64,000 bases of DNA from NCBI RefSeq assembly GCF_013113835.1, contig NZ_VTYQ01000001.1, positions 248,001 to 312,000 on the forward strand. Direction: 5' to 3'. Under the pieces are notes generated by a model. It had not been told where the DNA came from. It saw only the letters and a list, made by a program, of their open reading frames with translations, and ran no database searches. Both the position numbers and the translations under genes were made by a program. This document shows, one piece after another, positions 8,673 to 16,762 of this stretch. Source of the DNA: Vibrio sp. RE88 (GTDB taxonomy: Bacteria; Pseudomonadota; Gammaproteobacteria; Enterobacterales; Vibrionaceae). Each line of letters opens with the position of its first letter. Within the stretch, counting starts at the first letter, position 1.

Positions 8673-9176
8673 TTAAACTCTTCTAAGGCTCCGTTTTGAC
8701 TTTGCAGCGCCTAAAATATGTGCGGCCAACAGAAGAAGAATGAAGTAACTCAATAACTGGTGACCTAAGCTTCCCACCTGTTGCATCCAAGCTATCTTCT
8801 CACCACCATAAATCAGTGTGGTATCAAACAATTTCACTCCTCGACCAGATCCAACACTCATCAAAATACCAGATATCGGCATCAGCAGTGTTACCACCAG
8901 CAAAGAGATATGTACAACTCTCGCGGTGGCAATAGACATGCTTGTGTCTTCTCGCTTGGGCAAAGGAAAACCTTCGTTAGCACGCCATAACACTCGGAAT
9001 ATCGCGAGGGCAAACAGCACAACACCTAATGATTTATGGTTGGCAATCAAACTCCATTTTTCATCGCTGGGTGGCAGATCAACCATAGTGTTGCCAATGT
9101 AATAGACGAAAATGAAAAGTGAGGCCACACCCCAGTGCAACACAAATGACGGTAATGAATACCTTTTGAACAACAT
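8673..9176 (-). CDS. Cytochrome b561 family di-heme membrane protein
   Basis: Four-helix inner-membrane cytochrome of the bacterial b561 (YodB/YceJ) family, which shuttles electrons from the quinone pool or superoxide using two b-type hemes. The 167 residues contain four hydrophobic segments and well placed histidines: LHW near residue 14, NHKS near 47, VHIS near 89, GHQLL near 138 and AHIL near 147. These can supply the four axial ligands. The start has a good AAGGAAAGAG ribosome site. It stands alone, without an obvious partner such as a YceI-like protein. The 254 bases upstream (9177-9430) hold no gene that I can support. Confidence 0.88.
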   Translation of the reverse strand: MLFKRYSLPSFVLHWGVASLFIFVYYIGNTMVDLPPSDEKWSLIANHKSLGVVLFALAIFRVLWRANEGFPLPKREDTSMSIATARVVHISLLVVTLLMPISGILMSVGSGRGVKLFDTTLIYGGEKIAWMQQVGSLGHQLLSYFILLLLAAHILGAAKSKRSLRRV

Positions 9177-9430
9177 ACTCTTTCCTTGTTAACTCATAGC
9201 AGTAACAATTCATCGATGACCCGCGCATTATCCGCAGTGTGACCGACGAATCTATGTCAGCAAATAGAGTGATGCTGTGACTCGATAATCAAATTAAAAA
9301 CAGATACTTACCTCTATCAGCCTTGAAAAAGAGTTTAAGTCTCTGACGAAATGTAGACTACAAACGAGATTGTATTTGCAGGTAAAAGAGAAGTGGGACG
9401 CGCAAGCGACACCCATGCGTCCTTGTGGTG

Positions 9431-10087
9431 TTAATCCGTGGTGAGTTGTTCAAGTGTGGAAATGGTACGAGTAGGCTCAATACCCCAAGGGTCAAACAAT
9501 GCTTCCTCGCTACGCTTAACCCACACAGACTGTATGCCTGATGACATTGCGCCGAGAATATCAAATGGATTGCTCGACACCAGCCAGACATTAAAAGCCC
9601 CCGTACAATCGATCAGATACTGATACACGTCCGGGTTGGGTTTAAAAGTTTCGATATCTTCGCAGCTGATGACACCATCAAAAAACGCGCTCAATTCCGC
9701 TCGGTCCAGCAGCGTATTGACAGCTTGAGTTTCGCCATTGGAGAAAGCAAAAAGTCGATGACCCGCTGCCTTGAGGCGCTTAAGTGTCTCGGCCACATCT
9801 GCAAAAGCGGGAAGGCTAAGGTACCCTTCTAACAGCTGGGCTTTTTGTTCATCCGACAGTTCAACGTCGTGATAGTCACAGCTGTAATCTAACGCGTGCT
9901 GAGTACACACCGAAAACGGCTGATACGTTTTCATCAAGCCGCGGCGAAAAGAGTATTCCAGCTGTTTGTCACGCCAAGTCTGGCTAAATGCCGATGCCTT
10001 ATCCCCAATCCAGTTTTCTAGTAAAGTGATCAAACCATGGGTATTGATCAAAGTACCATACACATCAAAGGCAAACGTCTTACTCAC
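9431..10087 (-). CDS. HAD-superfamily hydrolase, haloacid dehalogenase type II
   Basis: Aspartate-nucleophile hydrolase similar to L-2-haloacid dehalogenases. Motif I is FDVYGTLINT (nucleophile in the first D), motif II FAFSNGE, motif III the Lys of ETFKPNPDVY, and motif IV is altered to LVSSNPFDILGA, matching the type II dehalogenase pattern (S-N-x-x-D). GTG at 10087 was chosen because AAGGAG sits six bases upstream; the frame continues to 10144 without support. 218 residues, normal. It follows an AhpD-like gene on the same strand after 89 bases with a hairpin, so partial co-transcription is possible. True substrate may be a phosphate ester or haloacid. Confidence 0.88.
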   Translation of the reverse strand: MSKTFAFDVYGTLINTHGLITLLENWIGDKASAFSQTWRDKQLEYSFRRGLMKTYQPFSVCTQHALDYSCDYHDVELSDEQKAQLLEGYLSLPAFADVAETLKRLKAAGHRLFAFSNGETQAVNTLLDRAELSAFFDGVISCEDIETFKPNPDVYQYLIDCTGAFNVWLVSSNPFDILGAMSSGIQSVWVKRSEEALFDPWGIEPTRTISTLEQLTTD

Positions 10088-10103
10088 TGCACACTCCTTA
10101 CAA

Positions 10104-10129
10104 CAATGCTCACGTCTTTGTGAGCATTG
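10104..10129. repeat. 10-bp inverted repeat between AhpD-like and HAD genes
   Basis: CAATGCTCAC and its complement surround a 6-base loop. Read on the minus strand it forms a hairpin after the AhpD-like gene and just before the HAD ribosome site, but no T-run follows. It may be an attenuator, a processing site or an operator. Confidence 0.5.
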
Positions 10130-10176
10130 GTAACTATAGGTCACTGACGGCCGATTTGCGCCGCTCTGTTAGTCGA

Positions 10177-10725
10177 CTATTTTTTCCAAGCGTAAGCTTC
10201 AAACATGGCATCAACTGGCGTCTGAGCAATGCGATTAACGTAATTACTGATGACCTTTTGAGACAAGCCAAGGATCACTTCAAGAACGTGCTTTTGACCA
10301 TAACCAGCGGCGTAAAATGCCGATAACTCTTGTTCCGATACGTTCCCTCGCCCTCGTACCACACTCAAAGTAAAGTCATGCAATGCCTGAAGCTTCTCGG
10401 TTGGCATCGCTTGGCCATTGCGTAGCGCTTCTGTTAGCGCCGGATCGACTTTCATTGAATGGGCAATGGCGGTATGGGCAGGCACACAATAGTGACATTC
10501 ATGCTCAACGTTAATGGTCTGCCACACAACGGTCAGTTCTTCCTCATCAAGTGAGGTGCTAGTAAACGATTGATGAAGCTGCGTATAGCTCTGCAACAGC
10601 TCTGGCGATTCTGCCATAACAGAATAAAGGCCAGGAATGCGTCCCATACGTTGCTGAGCGCCTTCTAGAATCGCTTTACTTGCTTCTGGCGCACTTTCTA
10701 CATTGTGTAATTTGAATTCACTCAT
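10177..10725 (-). CDS. AhpD-like / carboxymuconolactone decarboxylase family protein
   Basis: All-helical AhpD-like protein of 182 residues. The signature E-C-H-Y-C-x-x-x-H is present (ECHYCVPAHTAIA, about residues 79-91), giving the paired cysteines and histidine of alkylhydroperoxidases of this type; a peroxidase or antioxidant role is the usual inference. The C-terminal segment has no extra domain. The gene is divergent from a TetR regulator across a promoter with three copies of a palindrome, so it is the probable regulated target. The HAD hydrolase follows on the same strand. Confidence 0.88.
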   Translation of the reverse strand: MSEFKLHNVESAPEASKAILEGAQQRMGRIPGLYSVMAESPELLQSYTQLHQSFTSTSLDEEELTVVWQTINVEHECHYCVPAHTAIAHSMKVDPALTEALRNGQAMPTEKLQALHDFTLSVVRGRGNVSEQELSAFYAAGYGQKHVLEVILGLSQKVISNYVNRIAQTPVDAMFEAYAWKK

Positions 10726-10802
10726 AATGATGTCCTGTTGTATTCACGTTATTCCAGAGAAGGGACACCCTCCTCGCATTTCGATGTTTACTATAGAACC
10801 AC

Positions 10803-10966
10803 TTGAACGAATGTTCAATAATGATTTTGAACAGTCGTTCAAAAACACTATAAAGCCATGTTTTTAATTGAAGATTAACGAAAAAGCAGAAGATAGGATC
10901 ACGACCGTTAGGCTGACCACTTTACCCTTGCGAGGGAAAAAACTATAATTTGAACTGTCGTTCAAA
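10803..10966. promoter_or_regulatory. Three palindromic TetR operators
   Basis: Three copies of a TTTGAAC-NNNN-GTTCAAA palindrome: 10803-10818 (shorter, TTGAACGAATGTTCAA), 10826-10843 and 10949-10966. The first two are near the AhpD-like promoter; the third is 18 bases before the TetR start. The arrangement fits repression of both divergent promoters by the TetR protein, possibly with looping between sites. Confidence 0.8.
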
Positions 10967-10983
10967 AAAATCAGAGAGCTGTT

Positions 10984-11568
10984 ATGGGGAATGCTGCCAA
11001 ATTTGACCGTCAGCAAGTCATCGACAAAGCCACCCATTTATATTGGGAAAAGGGCTTCCATGCCACATCAATGCGCCATCTTCAAGAAGTCATTGATATG
11101 CGTCCGGGTAGTATTTACGCGGCATTTGGCAGTAAAGAGGAACTGTTTAAACAGGCATTAAATCATTACACCCAAATGGGTATCTCGAACCTGGAACAGT
11201 TCAAGTCCCAAAATGACTCTCCCTTAGCGGCACTCAAAGCTTTCGTTAAACATTTGGTGTTACATTCGCGAAAAGGCGCACCAGATGGCATGTGTATGCT
11301 GGCAAAATCCGTCGCTGAGCTAACCGAAGCTAACCAAGATTTGCTGGAAGAAGCCAGACACTCTTTAAGATTAATGGAGCGTCAGTTTGAGTTAGTACTG
11401 CAACAAGCTCAGCAGCAGGGTGAATTAAGCGCAGATAAAGACACTCAACGACTTGCTAGCCACGTTCAAATCCAGATCTCGGGTTTGAGAACGTATGCGA
11501 AAACCAACGATAACCCTGAGCTTCTCGAATCACTGATCGACGATATGTTCAGCCACTACCCATTCTAA
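10984..11568 (+). CDS. TetR/AcrR-family regulator
   Basis: 194-residue one-component repressor. N-terminal TetR domain: VIDKATHLYWEKGFHATSMR and GSIYAAFGSKEELFKQALNH (about residues 10-60). The C-terminal helical domain resembles the AcrR group linked to redox or electrophile response; the MCMLAKSV segment contains a cysteine that might sense oxidants, which is a guess. It is divergent from the AhpD-like/HAD genes, with three identical-type palindromes between them. A strong hairpin follows the stop codon. Confidence 0.88.
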   Translation: MGNAAKFDRQQVIDKATHLYWEKGFHATSMRHLQEVIDMRPGSIYAAFGSKEELFKQALNHYTQMGISNLEQFKSQNDSPLAALKAFVKHLVLHSRKGAPDGMCMLAKSVAELTEANQDLLEEARHSLRLMERQFELVLQQAQQQGELSADKDTQRLASHVQIQISGLRTYAKTNDNPELLESLIDDMFSHYPF

Positions 11569-11575
11569 CTTAGTG

Positions 11576-11600
11576 AGAGGAGGCCATGCCTCCTCTTCCT
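11576..11600. terminator. Terminator between TetR and MalY-like genes
   Basis: Stem AGAGGAGGC / GCCTCCTCT with a 3-base loop, followed by TCCTTTTCT on the plus strand. It serves the TetR gene and may also stop the convergent aminotransferase gene. Confidence 0.65.
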
Positions 11601-11606
11601 TTTCTA

Positions 11607-12779
11607 TCACAGCTGTTTTATCGCCGCAGATAATGCGTGGAAAGACTGCTCAATCTGCTCCAATGGCGACGCGATGTTCATTCGATAGAAATTTGGATTC
11701 TTCTCACCAAACCATCCACCGGGTGTCAGCCCCATTTTCGCTTGTGTGAACAACAGACTTTTCAGTGCTTCGGGTTCTAGATCGAGTCCTGAAAAATCGA
11801 ACCAGATCTGATTAGTGCCTTGCGGCTTAAACATTTTTATTTGTGGTAGGTTTTGAGCAATGTAAGCTTCAATCCAGTCGACGGTGTTTTGTGTATACGC
11901 GAGGAAACCTTCAAACCACGCCTGACCCTGAGTGTAAGCCGCCACGGTGGCGTAGTTAGTCAACGTATTACCGTGATCCAGTGCCATTGAGGCCACCGTG
12001 GACTTAATCTCTTCAAGCCGTGCTTGGTTTTCGGTATAAAGATAGCCATTAGCAATACCGTTCAGCCCAAAGTTCTTTGCTGGCGAGCCAATGATCGACA
12101 CAAGGTTATCGTAGTTTTGGGTGAGGATACTGTTGAATTGATGGCCTTCAAATACGATGTCAGCATGAATCTCATCACTGATCACTACAACATTGTACTT
12201 GGCTGCAATCGCCACCAGCTTTGCTAATTCGTCCTGAGTCCAAACGCGTCCAACTGGATTATGAGGGTTACAGAGCAGAACAATTTTGACATTTTCCTCA
12301 CTCAATTTGGCTTCAAAGTCGTCGAAACCCAGCTGATACTGGCCATCTTCTAATGTAAGCGGGTTAGCAACCACTTTACGCCCAGCAGACTCAATCAGCC
12401 TTCTAAATTGGTGATAGACGGGTACCTGAATAAGCACACCATCGCCTTTGTTAGACCACTCGCGAATCATCAATGCAATCGCGCTCAGTACTCCCGGTAC
12501 TTGCACAAAGTAGCTTGGGTTGAGCTCCAAACCATGACGCTGCTTATTCCAGTCAGAAATGGCTTTAAACACACTTTCTGAGTCAAATTCATAAGCGTAT
12601 TTCTCACGTTCAACGATCCGAGCCAAAGCTTGAGTGATCGGGTGAGCAACAGGAAAGTCCATATCCGCTACCCAATATGGCAGCACATCATCAGTCCCGT
12701 ATATCTGCTGAAGCATCTTGCTGTCGTGCTTGATAAATTTGTCTGAAATATCGTTTCTTTGCGGTTTTGTCGTAAACAT
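11607..12779 (-). CDS. MalY/PatB-type PLP-dependent C-S lyase/aminotransferase
   Basis: Fold-type I PLP enzyme of the MalY/PatB group (cystathionine beta-lyase activity; E. coli MalY also modulates the maltose regulon). Family landmarks: LPYWVADMDFPVAHP near the N-terminus, LCNPHNPVGRVW with the Asn-Pro that contacts PLP, ISDEIHADIVF with the cofactor Asp, and the Schiff-base lysine in GSPAKNFGLNGI. About 390 residues, normal length. ATG at 12779 gives the usual N-terminus; the frame also allows ATG at 12800. It stands alone between a convergent TetR gene and an AraC gene transcribed in the same direction. Confidence 0.88.
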   Translation of the reverse strand: MFTTKPQRNDISDKFIKHDSKMLQQIYGTDDVLPYWVADMDFPVAHPITQALARIVEREKYAYEFDSESVFKAISDWNKQRHGLELNPSYFVQVPGVLSAIALMIREWSNKGDGVLIQVPVYHQFRRLIESAGRKVVANPLTLEDGQYQLGFDDFEAKLSEENVKIVLLCNPHNPVGRVWTQDELAKLVAIAAKYNVVVISDEIHADIVFEGHQFNSILTQNYDNLVSIIGSPAKNFGLNGIANGYLYTENQARLEEIKSTVASMALDHGNTLTNYATVAAYTQGQAWFEGFLAYTQNTVDWIEAYIAQNLPQIKMFKPQGTNQIWFDFSGLDLEPEALKSLLFTQAKMGLTPGGWFGEKNPNFYRMNIASPLEQIEQSFHALSAAIKQL

Positions 12780-12882
12780 AGCTACTCGCCTGAGGGTCAT
12801 TTAATGTACTGTTCCTAACCTTAGACGACATAAGACGGCGAAAGACGAAAATAATTGGGACATTTCAGACATATTTTGAACA

Positions 12883-13659
12883 TTATGGAAAAGTATTACA
12901 TTTCATGAAGTTCAGTGGTGTTTGCCCAGTTTGCTTCTTAAAGAATGCGATAAAGGCGCTGTCGGAAGAAAATTCTAGTAAGTGCGCGACATCACTGACC
13001 TGACGTTCACGGCACAAAAGCTCGATGGCCTTTAGGGTTCGCCATTGCTGCTTCCACTCCTGATAAGACATGCCCGTTTCGGCTTTAAAGATCCGAGTCA
13101 CGGTTTTAGGGCTGGCTCCCGCGGAGTTTGCTAATGTCACCAAATCGGGGGCCAGAAAAGCTTCATCAGAGACTTGACGGCGAAATCTCTTCAATCTCCG
13201 GTCTGTGGGCAGTGGCAGCTCGTAGGAGTATGTTTTACTTTGACTAAACTCTTCCCAAAACAGAGCGGTGTGGTTGGTCATTTCCGATTCAGGTTTATCC
13301 GCAGGCCAGAAAGCCATCTTGTTAATCAGTGCTTTCAACAACTCACTGACTTCAATAATGGTAATCGCGTCAGGGCAGGAGAAAGCGTCACAATCAAAAT
13401 ACAGCGAGCGGTATGCCACAACATTGGTCATAAAGGCACGATGCACTGTGTCTGGTGGAATCCAAACAGCCTTAGTGGGAGGGAGGATACAAATAGAGTC
13501 CGACAATGCGAAATTCATGCAGCCTTTCGGCGCATAGAGCAACTGACCTTTTTGGTGCTTGTGCAATCCAGAGTCGTGCCTGCCAAGATCGGCCGCAATG
13601 CCCACCACTTTGGAATCAATACTGTCAGGATCTATCACGGAATGTTCATCGATCAGCAC
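12883..13659 (-). CDS. AraC-family regulator with cupin domain
   Basis: 258-residue activator or repressor: an N-terminal cupin-like effector domain (HKHQKGQLLYAPKGCMNF, then PPTKAVWIPPDTVHRA) and a C-terminal AraC double helix-turn-helix (TLANSAGASPKTVTRIFKAE and VAHLLEFSSDSAFIAFFKKQ). It begins at GTG 13659 behind an AAGGA site. It is divergent from an MFS transporter gene with about 100 bases between, the usual layout for cupin-type AraC regulators controlling a neighbouring exporter. The effector is not known. Confidence 0.88.
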   Translation of the reverse strand: MLIDEHSVIDPDSIDSKVVGIAADLGRHDSGLHKHQKGQLLYAPKGCMNFALSDSICILPPTKAVWIPPDTVHRAFMTNVVAYRSLYFDCDAFSCPDAITIIEVSELLKALINKMAFWPADKPESEMTNHTALFWEEFSQSKTYSYELPLPTDRRLKRFRRQVSDEAFLAPDLVTLANSAGASPKTVTRIFKAETGMSYQEWKQQWRTLKAIELLCRERQVSDVAHLLEFSSDSAFIAFFKKQTGQTPLNFMKCNTFP

Positions 13660-13761
13660 GCTCTTGTCCTTATTTTGATGTTTTTTGTATTATTGTCGTT
13701 AATAGAAAAATAGTAGTGCTCCTTATACTGCGTCTCAAGTTAAATTTACTGAGGACGTATC

Positions 13762-14913
13762 ATGAAACGTAAGCCTTCACTCTGGCTGATGTTCGTAATG
13801 CTCATGTTTCCGCAGATCGTGGAAACGATTTACAGCCCAGCACTCCACTCGATTGCCGAGGCCTTTTCAGTCACGGATGCGCAAGCTTCACAAACGTTAT
13901 CTGTCTACTTCATCGCGTTTGCACTGGGCGTTGTATTTTGGGGGATAGCTACGGATAAATGGGGCCGACGGCCAGCAATGCTAGCAGGTATTACGGTCTA
14001 CGGCTTATCCGCCTTAGTCGCAATGCTTACCGACCAGTTTGAGTGTCTGATTGCAGCACGAATTGCCAGCGCATTTGGCATTGCTGTTGGCTCTGTAGTC
14101 ACTCAAACGATGTTGAGAGATGTCTTCGACGGTGAAGCTTTGGCTAAAGTATTTGGTCTGATGGGTATGGGAATCGCGCTCAGCCCCGTAATAGGAATGG
14201 CCGTAGGTGGGCAACTTGCTCAAGCAGGTGGGCATACCTACGTATTTTCCGCTCTGTTTGGCATGGCGATCTTATTGCTCATCTACAACCTCTTCAGGCT
14301 ACCAGAAACACAGCAATCGAGGACGCCGCTTAATCTCCATCAGCTAGGTTGGAGGATGATCAAAGACGGTCATATATGGTACTCCACTATCTTGATTGCC
14401 GTCTTCAATATTGCGCTGTTTTCCTATTACCAACTGGGGGCATTCGCCTTTGCTAAGCTTGGCTATAGCTCTGCCCAATTTGGCTACAGTGGCATTGCGT
14501 TAGGGCTCGGTACTGTGGTTGGCAGCTACTGCAACAAATACCTGCTAAACAAGCATACTCATCCATCAGCTCTGATTAGCCTAGCCACTGCATTACTGTG
14601 CGTGGGGAGCATAAGTGTCTATCTGACTCTGGACAGTATTTACTTTGTGCTCGCAATGATGCTGGTCGTGATGGCATTTGGTATCGCGATTCCCAATGTT
14701 ATCAGCGCAGCACTAAAAGATTACAAGCAACATGCCGGCAGCGGTGGCGCAATTCTCGGGCTTATCTACTACTTGCAGATAGGGATTGGTCTGGCGATCG
14801 CTGGGCAAATTCAACACCTAGGAAAGGTTCTGGTGTGTTGTTCCCTCATTGCTCTGGCGACACATCTCATCAAACAACGTCACCACAACCAAGTCACTGT
14901 GCTCAGAGATTAA
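13762..14913 (+). CDS. MFS transporter (Bcr/CflA-like exporter)
   Basis: 383-residue twelve-helix exporter of the drug:H+ antiporter-1 type. TM1 contains the PQIVETIYSPALHSIAEAF stretch and the TM2-3 loop has GIATDKWGRRPAMLAGI (motif A). ATG at 13762 follows GAGGA. It is divergent from the AraC regulator, its probable controller, and ends at a strong terminator shared with the FapA gene. It is only distantly like the MFS gene at 5241. Substrate unknown. Confidence 0.88.
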   Translation: MKRKPSLWLMFVMLMFPQIVETIYSPALHSIAEAFSVTDAQASQTLSVYFIAFALGVVFWGIATDKWGRRPAMLAGITVYGLSALVAMLTDQFECLIAARIASAFGIAVGSVVTQTMLRDVFDGEALAKVFGLMGMGIALSPVIGMAVGGQLAQAGGHTYVFSALFGMAILLLIYNLFRLPETQQSRTPLNLHQLGWRMIKDGHIWYSTILIAVFNIALFSYYQLGAFAFAKLGYSSAQFGYSGIALGLGTVVGSYCNKYLLNKHTHPSALISLATALLCVGSISVYLTLDSIYFVLAMMLVVMAFGIAIPNVISAALKDYKQHAGSGGAILGLIYYLQIGIGLAIAGQIQHLGKVLVCCSLIALATHLIKQRHHNQVTVLRD

Positions 14914-14918
14914 AACAA

Positions 14919-14948
14919 AAGCAGCCAGCAAACGCTGGCTGCTTTTTT
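14919..14948. terminator. Bidirectional-looking intrinsic terminator
   Basis: Stem AAGCAGCCAGC / GCTGGCTGCTT with an AAAC loop and a T6 run, five bases after the MFS stop. A-rich sequence on the other side (AAAACAAAA) provides T residues for the opposite strand, so it may also end the FapA transcript. Confidence 0.85.
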
Positions 14949-14964
14949 GTCAAAATGACCTGAG

Positions 14965-16638
14965 TTAGTCTTGCTCAAGCGCCTCTTCGTCCATAGCGGC
15001 AGCACATTTAATTTCGTATTGGTTAAAAGAAAACGTACTCGTACCATGCACTCGTTTGGTCGTGACCTTCTCTTCACCATATTGAACCGTAACATGGGTG
15101 TAGACTTTGTTTTTCACGTCAATGATGTTGTGTTCAAGCGCTTGTTCAAACTCTAACTCATGTTTATCACGCGCCATTTTCACTTTTTCTAGACGCGCAT
15201 TGGATTCAAGTTTGATTTTCTCAATGTTTGCCGCTTCTTCTTCGCTGCGTTCTGCTTTCGGAGTTTTCTTAAATTCCAGCTCCCGACGAACCACATCCAT
15301 GGTCGCCTCTTGGGCAAGCTTATATTGCTCTTTGTATTTTTGCTGACGCTCTTTGAAGTTCTGGTAACGCGCAAACGCATTAACGTAAGTCGCGGTATCG
15401 CCTTCAACACCTAGATTAACGCAGGTCACCTTCCCACCAATTTTTGCGTGACCACCACTTAAGGTCCCCTGCTTCTCGGCAGCGTCAGATACCGTTAAAT
15501 CTTTACCACAACGAATTTCGTTGTTCATACAGTGGACTGAAAGATTAATATTTTCAGCGGCCTGAAGTTCTGAGAATTGAGCGTAGTTTGCGGTAATAGA
15601 GCCGCCCGCTTTTACATGACAGCTTTTCGCTTCGTCTTCCGAAACGTTATGACCAATGATGCCTTTAGCAACTTCTATATCGCCTTGTGCCTGAACATCG
15701 GCCGACTCAATAAAACCACCAACCGTTAAATTTCCGGTGGCACGAACCATCATATCGGACTCAATGTTTCCGGTGACAATGACATTGCCTTTGAATTTCA
15801 CATGACCTGTCGCGACACCAATCGTAGGCAAACACAGCGCGTCTTCAACTTCGACAGTGCGCTCTTTGATCATTGGCATACCGGAGACCGCAGCGACAAG
15901 CAGGTTAGGATCCTGAGGTGAGATTTCTGAACCTTTCGATGCTTTCAGCATCGCATCATTACCAGGCTTCGGTGGAATAGGTTTCCCTTGCACTGTGATA
16001 CCTGGCGTCCCTTTAGTCGCGGGAATACGCTTCATCAAGCGAGCTTTCTCTTCTACAGTGACCGTTTCACCGAGATCCAACATATCAACTTTGCCGTCAG
16101 CGTCTTGAGAAGGAGCAAGTACTTGCTTAGTGATGTCTTGAACCAGTGGGATGAATTTGGCATCTTGCCCCTGAATAGGGTTCTTGCCTTTGGCGACAGG
16201 TTGGGTAAAGGTTTCACCCGGTTTGAGTTGATGGCTCATCATTAACACTTTTTTCAGTGCCAGTTTGTTAATGCCCTTTGTCACATGCGCCTGAGCCAAC
16301 GCTTGCACAATTTGAGGACCTTTAAGCGGCGCACCACGATAAGCACCAGTCACTACCATACTGGCCAACATATCATGATCTGACAGAACCACTTCAACTG
16401 CAGCATCTCTGATTTCAGCAATAGGGAATCCTAATAGCGCCTCACTCTTTCCTTCCTTTGCGCAATTAACAAATCGAGTAATTTCTTCCTCAAATACGCA
16501 AAAATCGGTAGCGCCAATCCCCTCTAACGCTTCTTCAACACCCTTACTGTCAAAGCGACCATCGATATTCATATCAGGGCGCAACTTGGCAATAACCTGT
16601 TGATTATCATCAGATAAGCTGACTAATTTGTCCCACAT
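14965..16638 (-). CDS. FapA-family (DUF342) protein
   Basis: 557 residues of the flagellar assembly protein A / DUF342 family. A mixed N-terminal region (about 1-250, with GQDAKFIPL and KGTPGITVQGKPIPPKPG) is followed by a right-handed beta-helix of polymer-forming type (about 270-400), seen as repeated short turns with G-N-I/G-F-I patterns (GNVIVTGNIESDMMV, GNLTVGGFIESA), and a long charged coiled coil (about 415-500). Work in other Vibrios ties FapA to polar flagellum assembly and glucose-dependent motility (family knowledge). It is the last gene of the minus-strand chemotaxis block, 124 bases after the REC-phosphatase gene; a parS2 site sits in that gap, so it may have its own promoter. 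Confidence 0.85.
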   Translation of the reverse strand: MWDKLVSLSDDNQQVIAKLRPDMNIDGRFDSKGVEEALEGIGATDFCVFEEEITRFVNCAKEGKSEALLGFPIAEIRDAAVEVVLSDHDMLASMVVTGAYRGAPLKGPQIVQALAQAHVTKGINKLALKKVLMMSHQLKPGETFTQPVAKGKNPIQGQDAKFIPLVQDITKQVLAPSQDADGKVDMLDLGETVTVEEKARLMKRIPATKGTPGITVQGKPIPPKPGNDAMLKASKGSEISPQDPNLLVAAVSGMPMIKERTVEVEDALCLPTIGVATGHVKFKGNVIVTGNIESDMMVRATGNLTVGGFIESADVQAQGDIEVAKGIIGHNVSEDEAKSCHVKAGGSITANYAQFSELQAAENINLSVHCMNNEIRCGKDLTVSDAAEKQGTLSGGHAKIGGKVTCVNLGVEGDTATYVNAFARYQNFKERQQKYKEQYKLAQEATMDVVRRELEFKKTPKAERSEEEAANIEKIKLESNARLEKVKMARDKHELEFEQALEHNIIDVKNKVYTHVTVQYGEEKVTTKRVHGTSTFSFNQYEIKCAAAMDEEALEQD

Positions 16639-16744
16639 TTACAGCCTACTTCATCAAATCCCTATAACTTTAGTTTATATAATCCTCGCGAAATACAGTA
16701 TCAAATTTGTGACAAAGTAAGGCTTAGGTCACTTCTCAAGGGCT

Positions 16745-16757
16745 TTTACACTGTAAA
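16745..16757. other. parS2: parS2 centromere-type site
   Basis: TTTACACTGTAAA, a perfect match to the TTTACANTGTAAA palindrome described for ParB2 of Vibrio chromosome 2. It is intergenic, about 21 kb from the origin. Confidence 0.85.
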
Positions 16758-16762
16758 TACAA

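Noticed and set aside
13174..13713. A long plus-strand frame (179 codons)
   Set aside because: It mirrors the well-supported AraC gene on the opposite strand and has no family signal.
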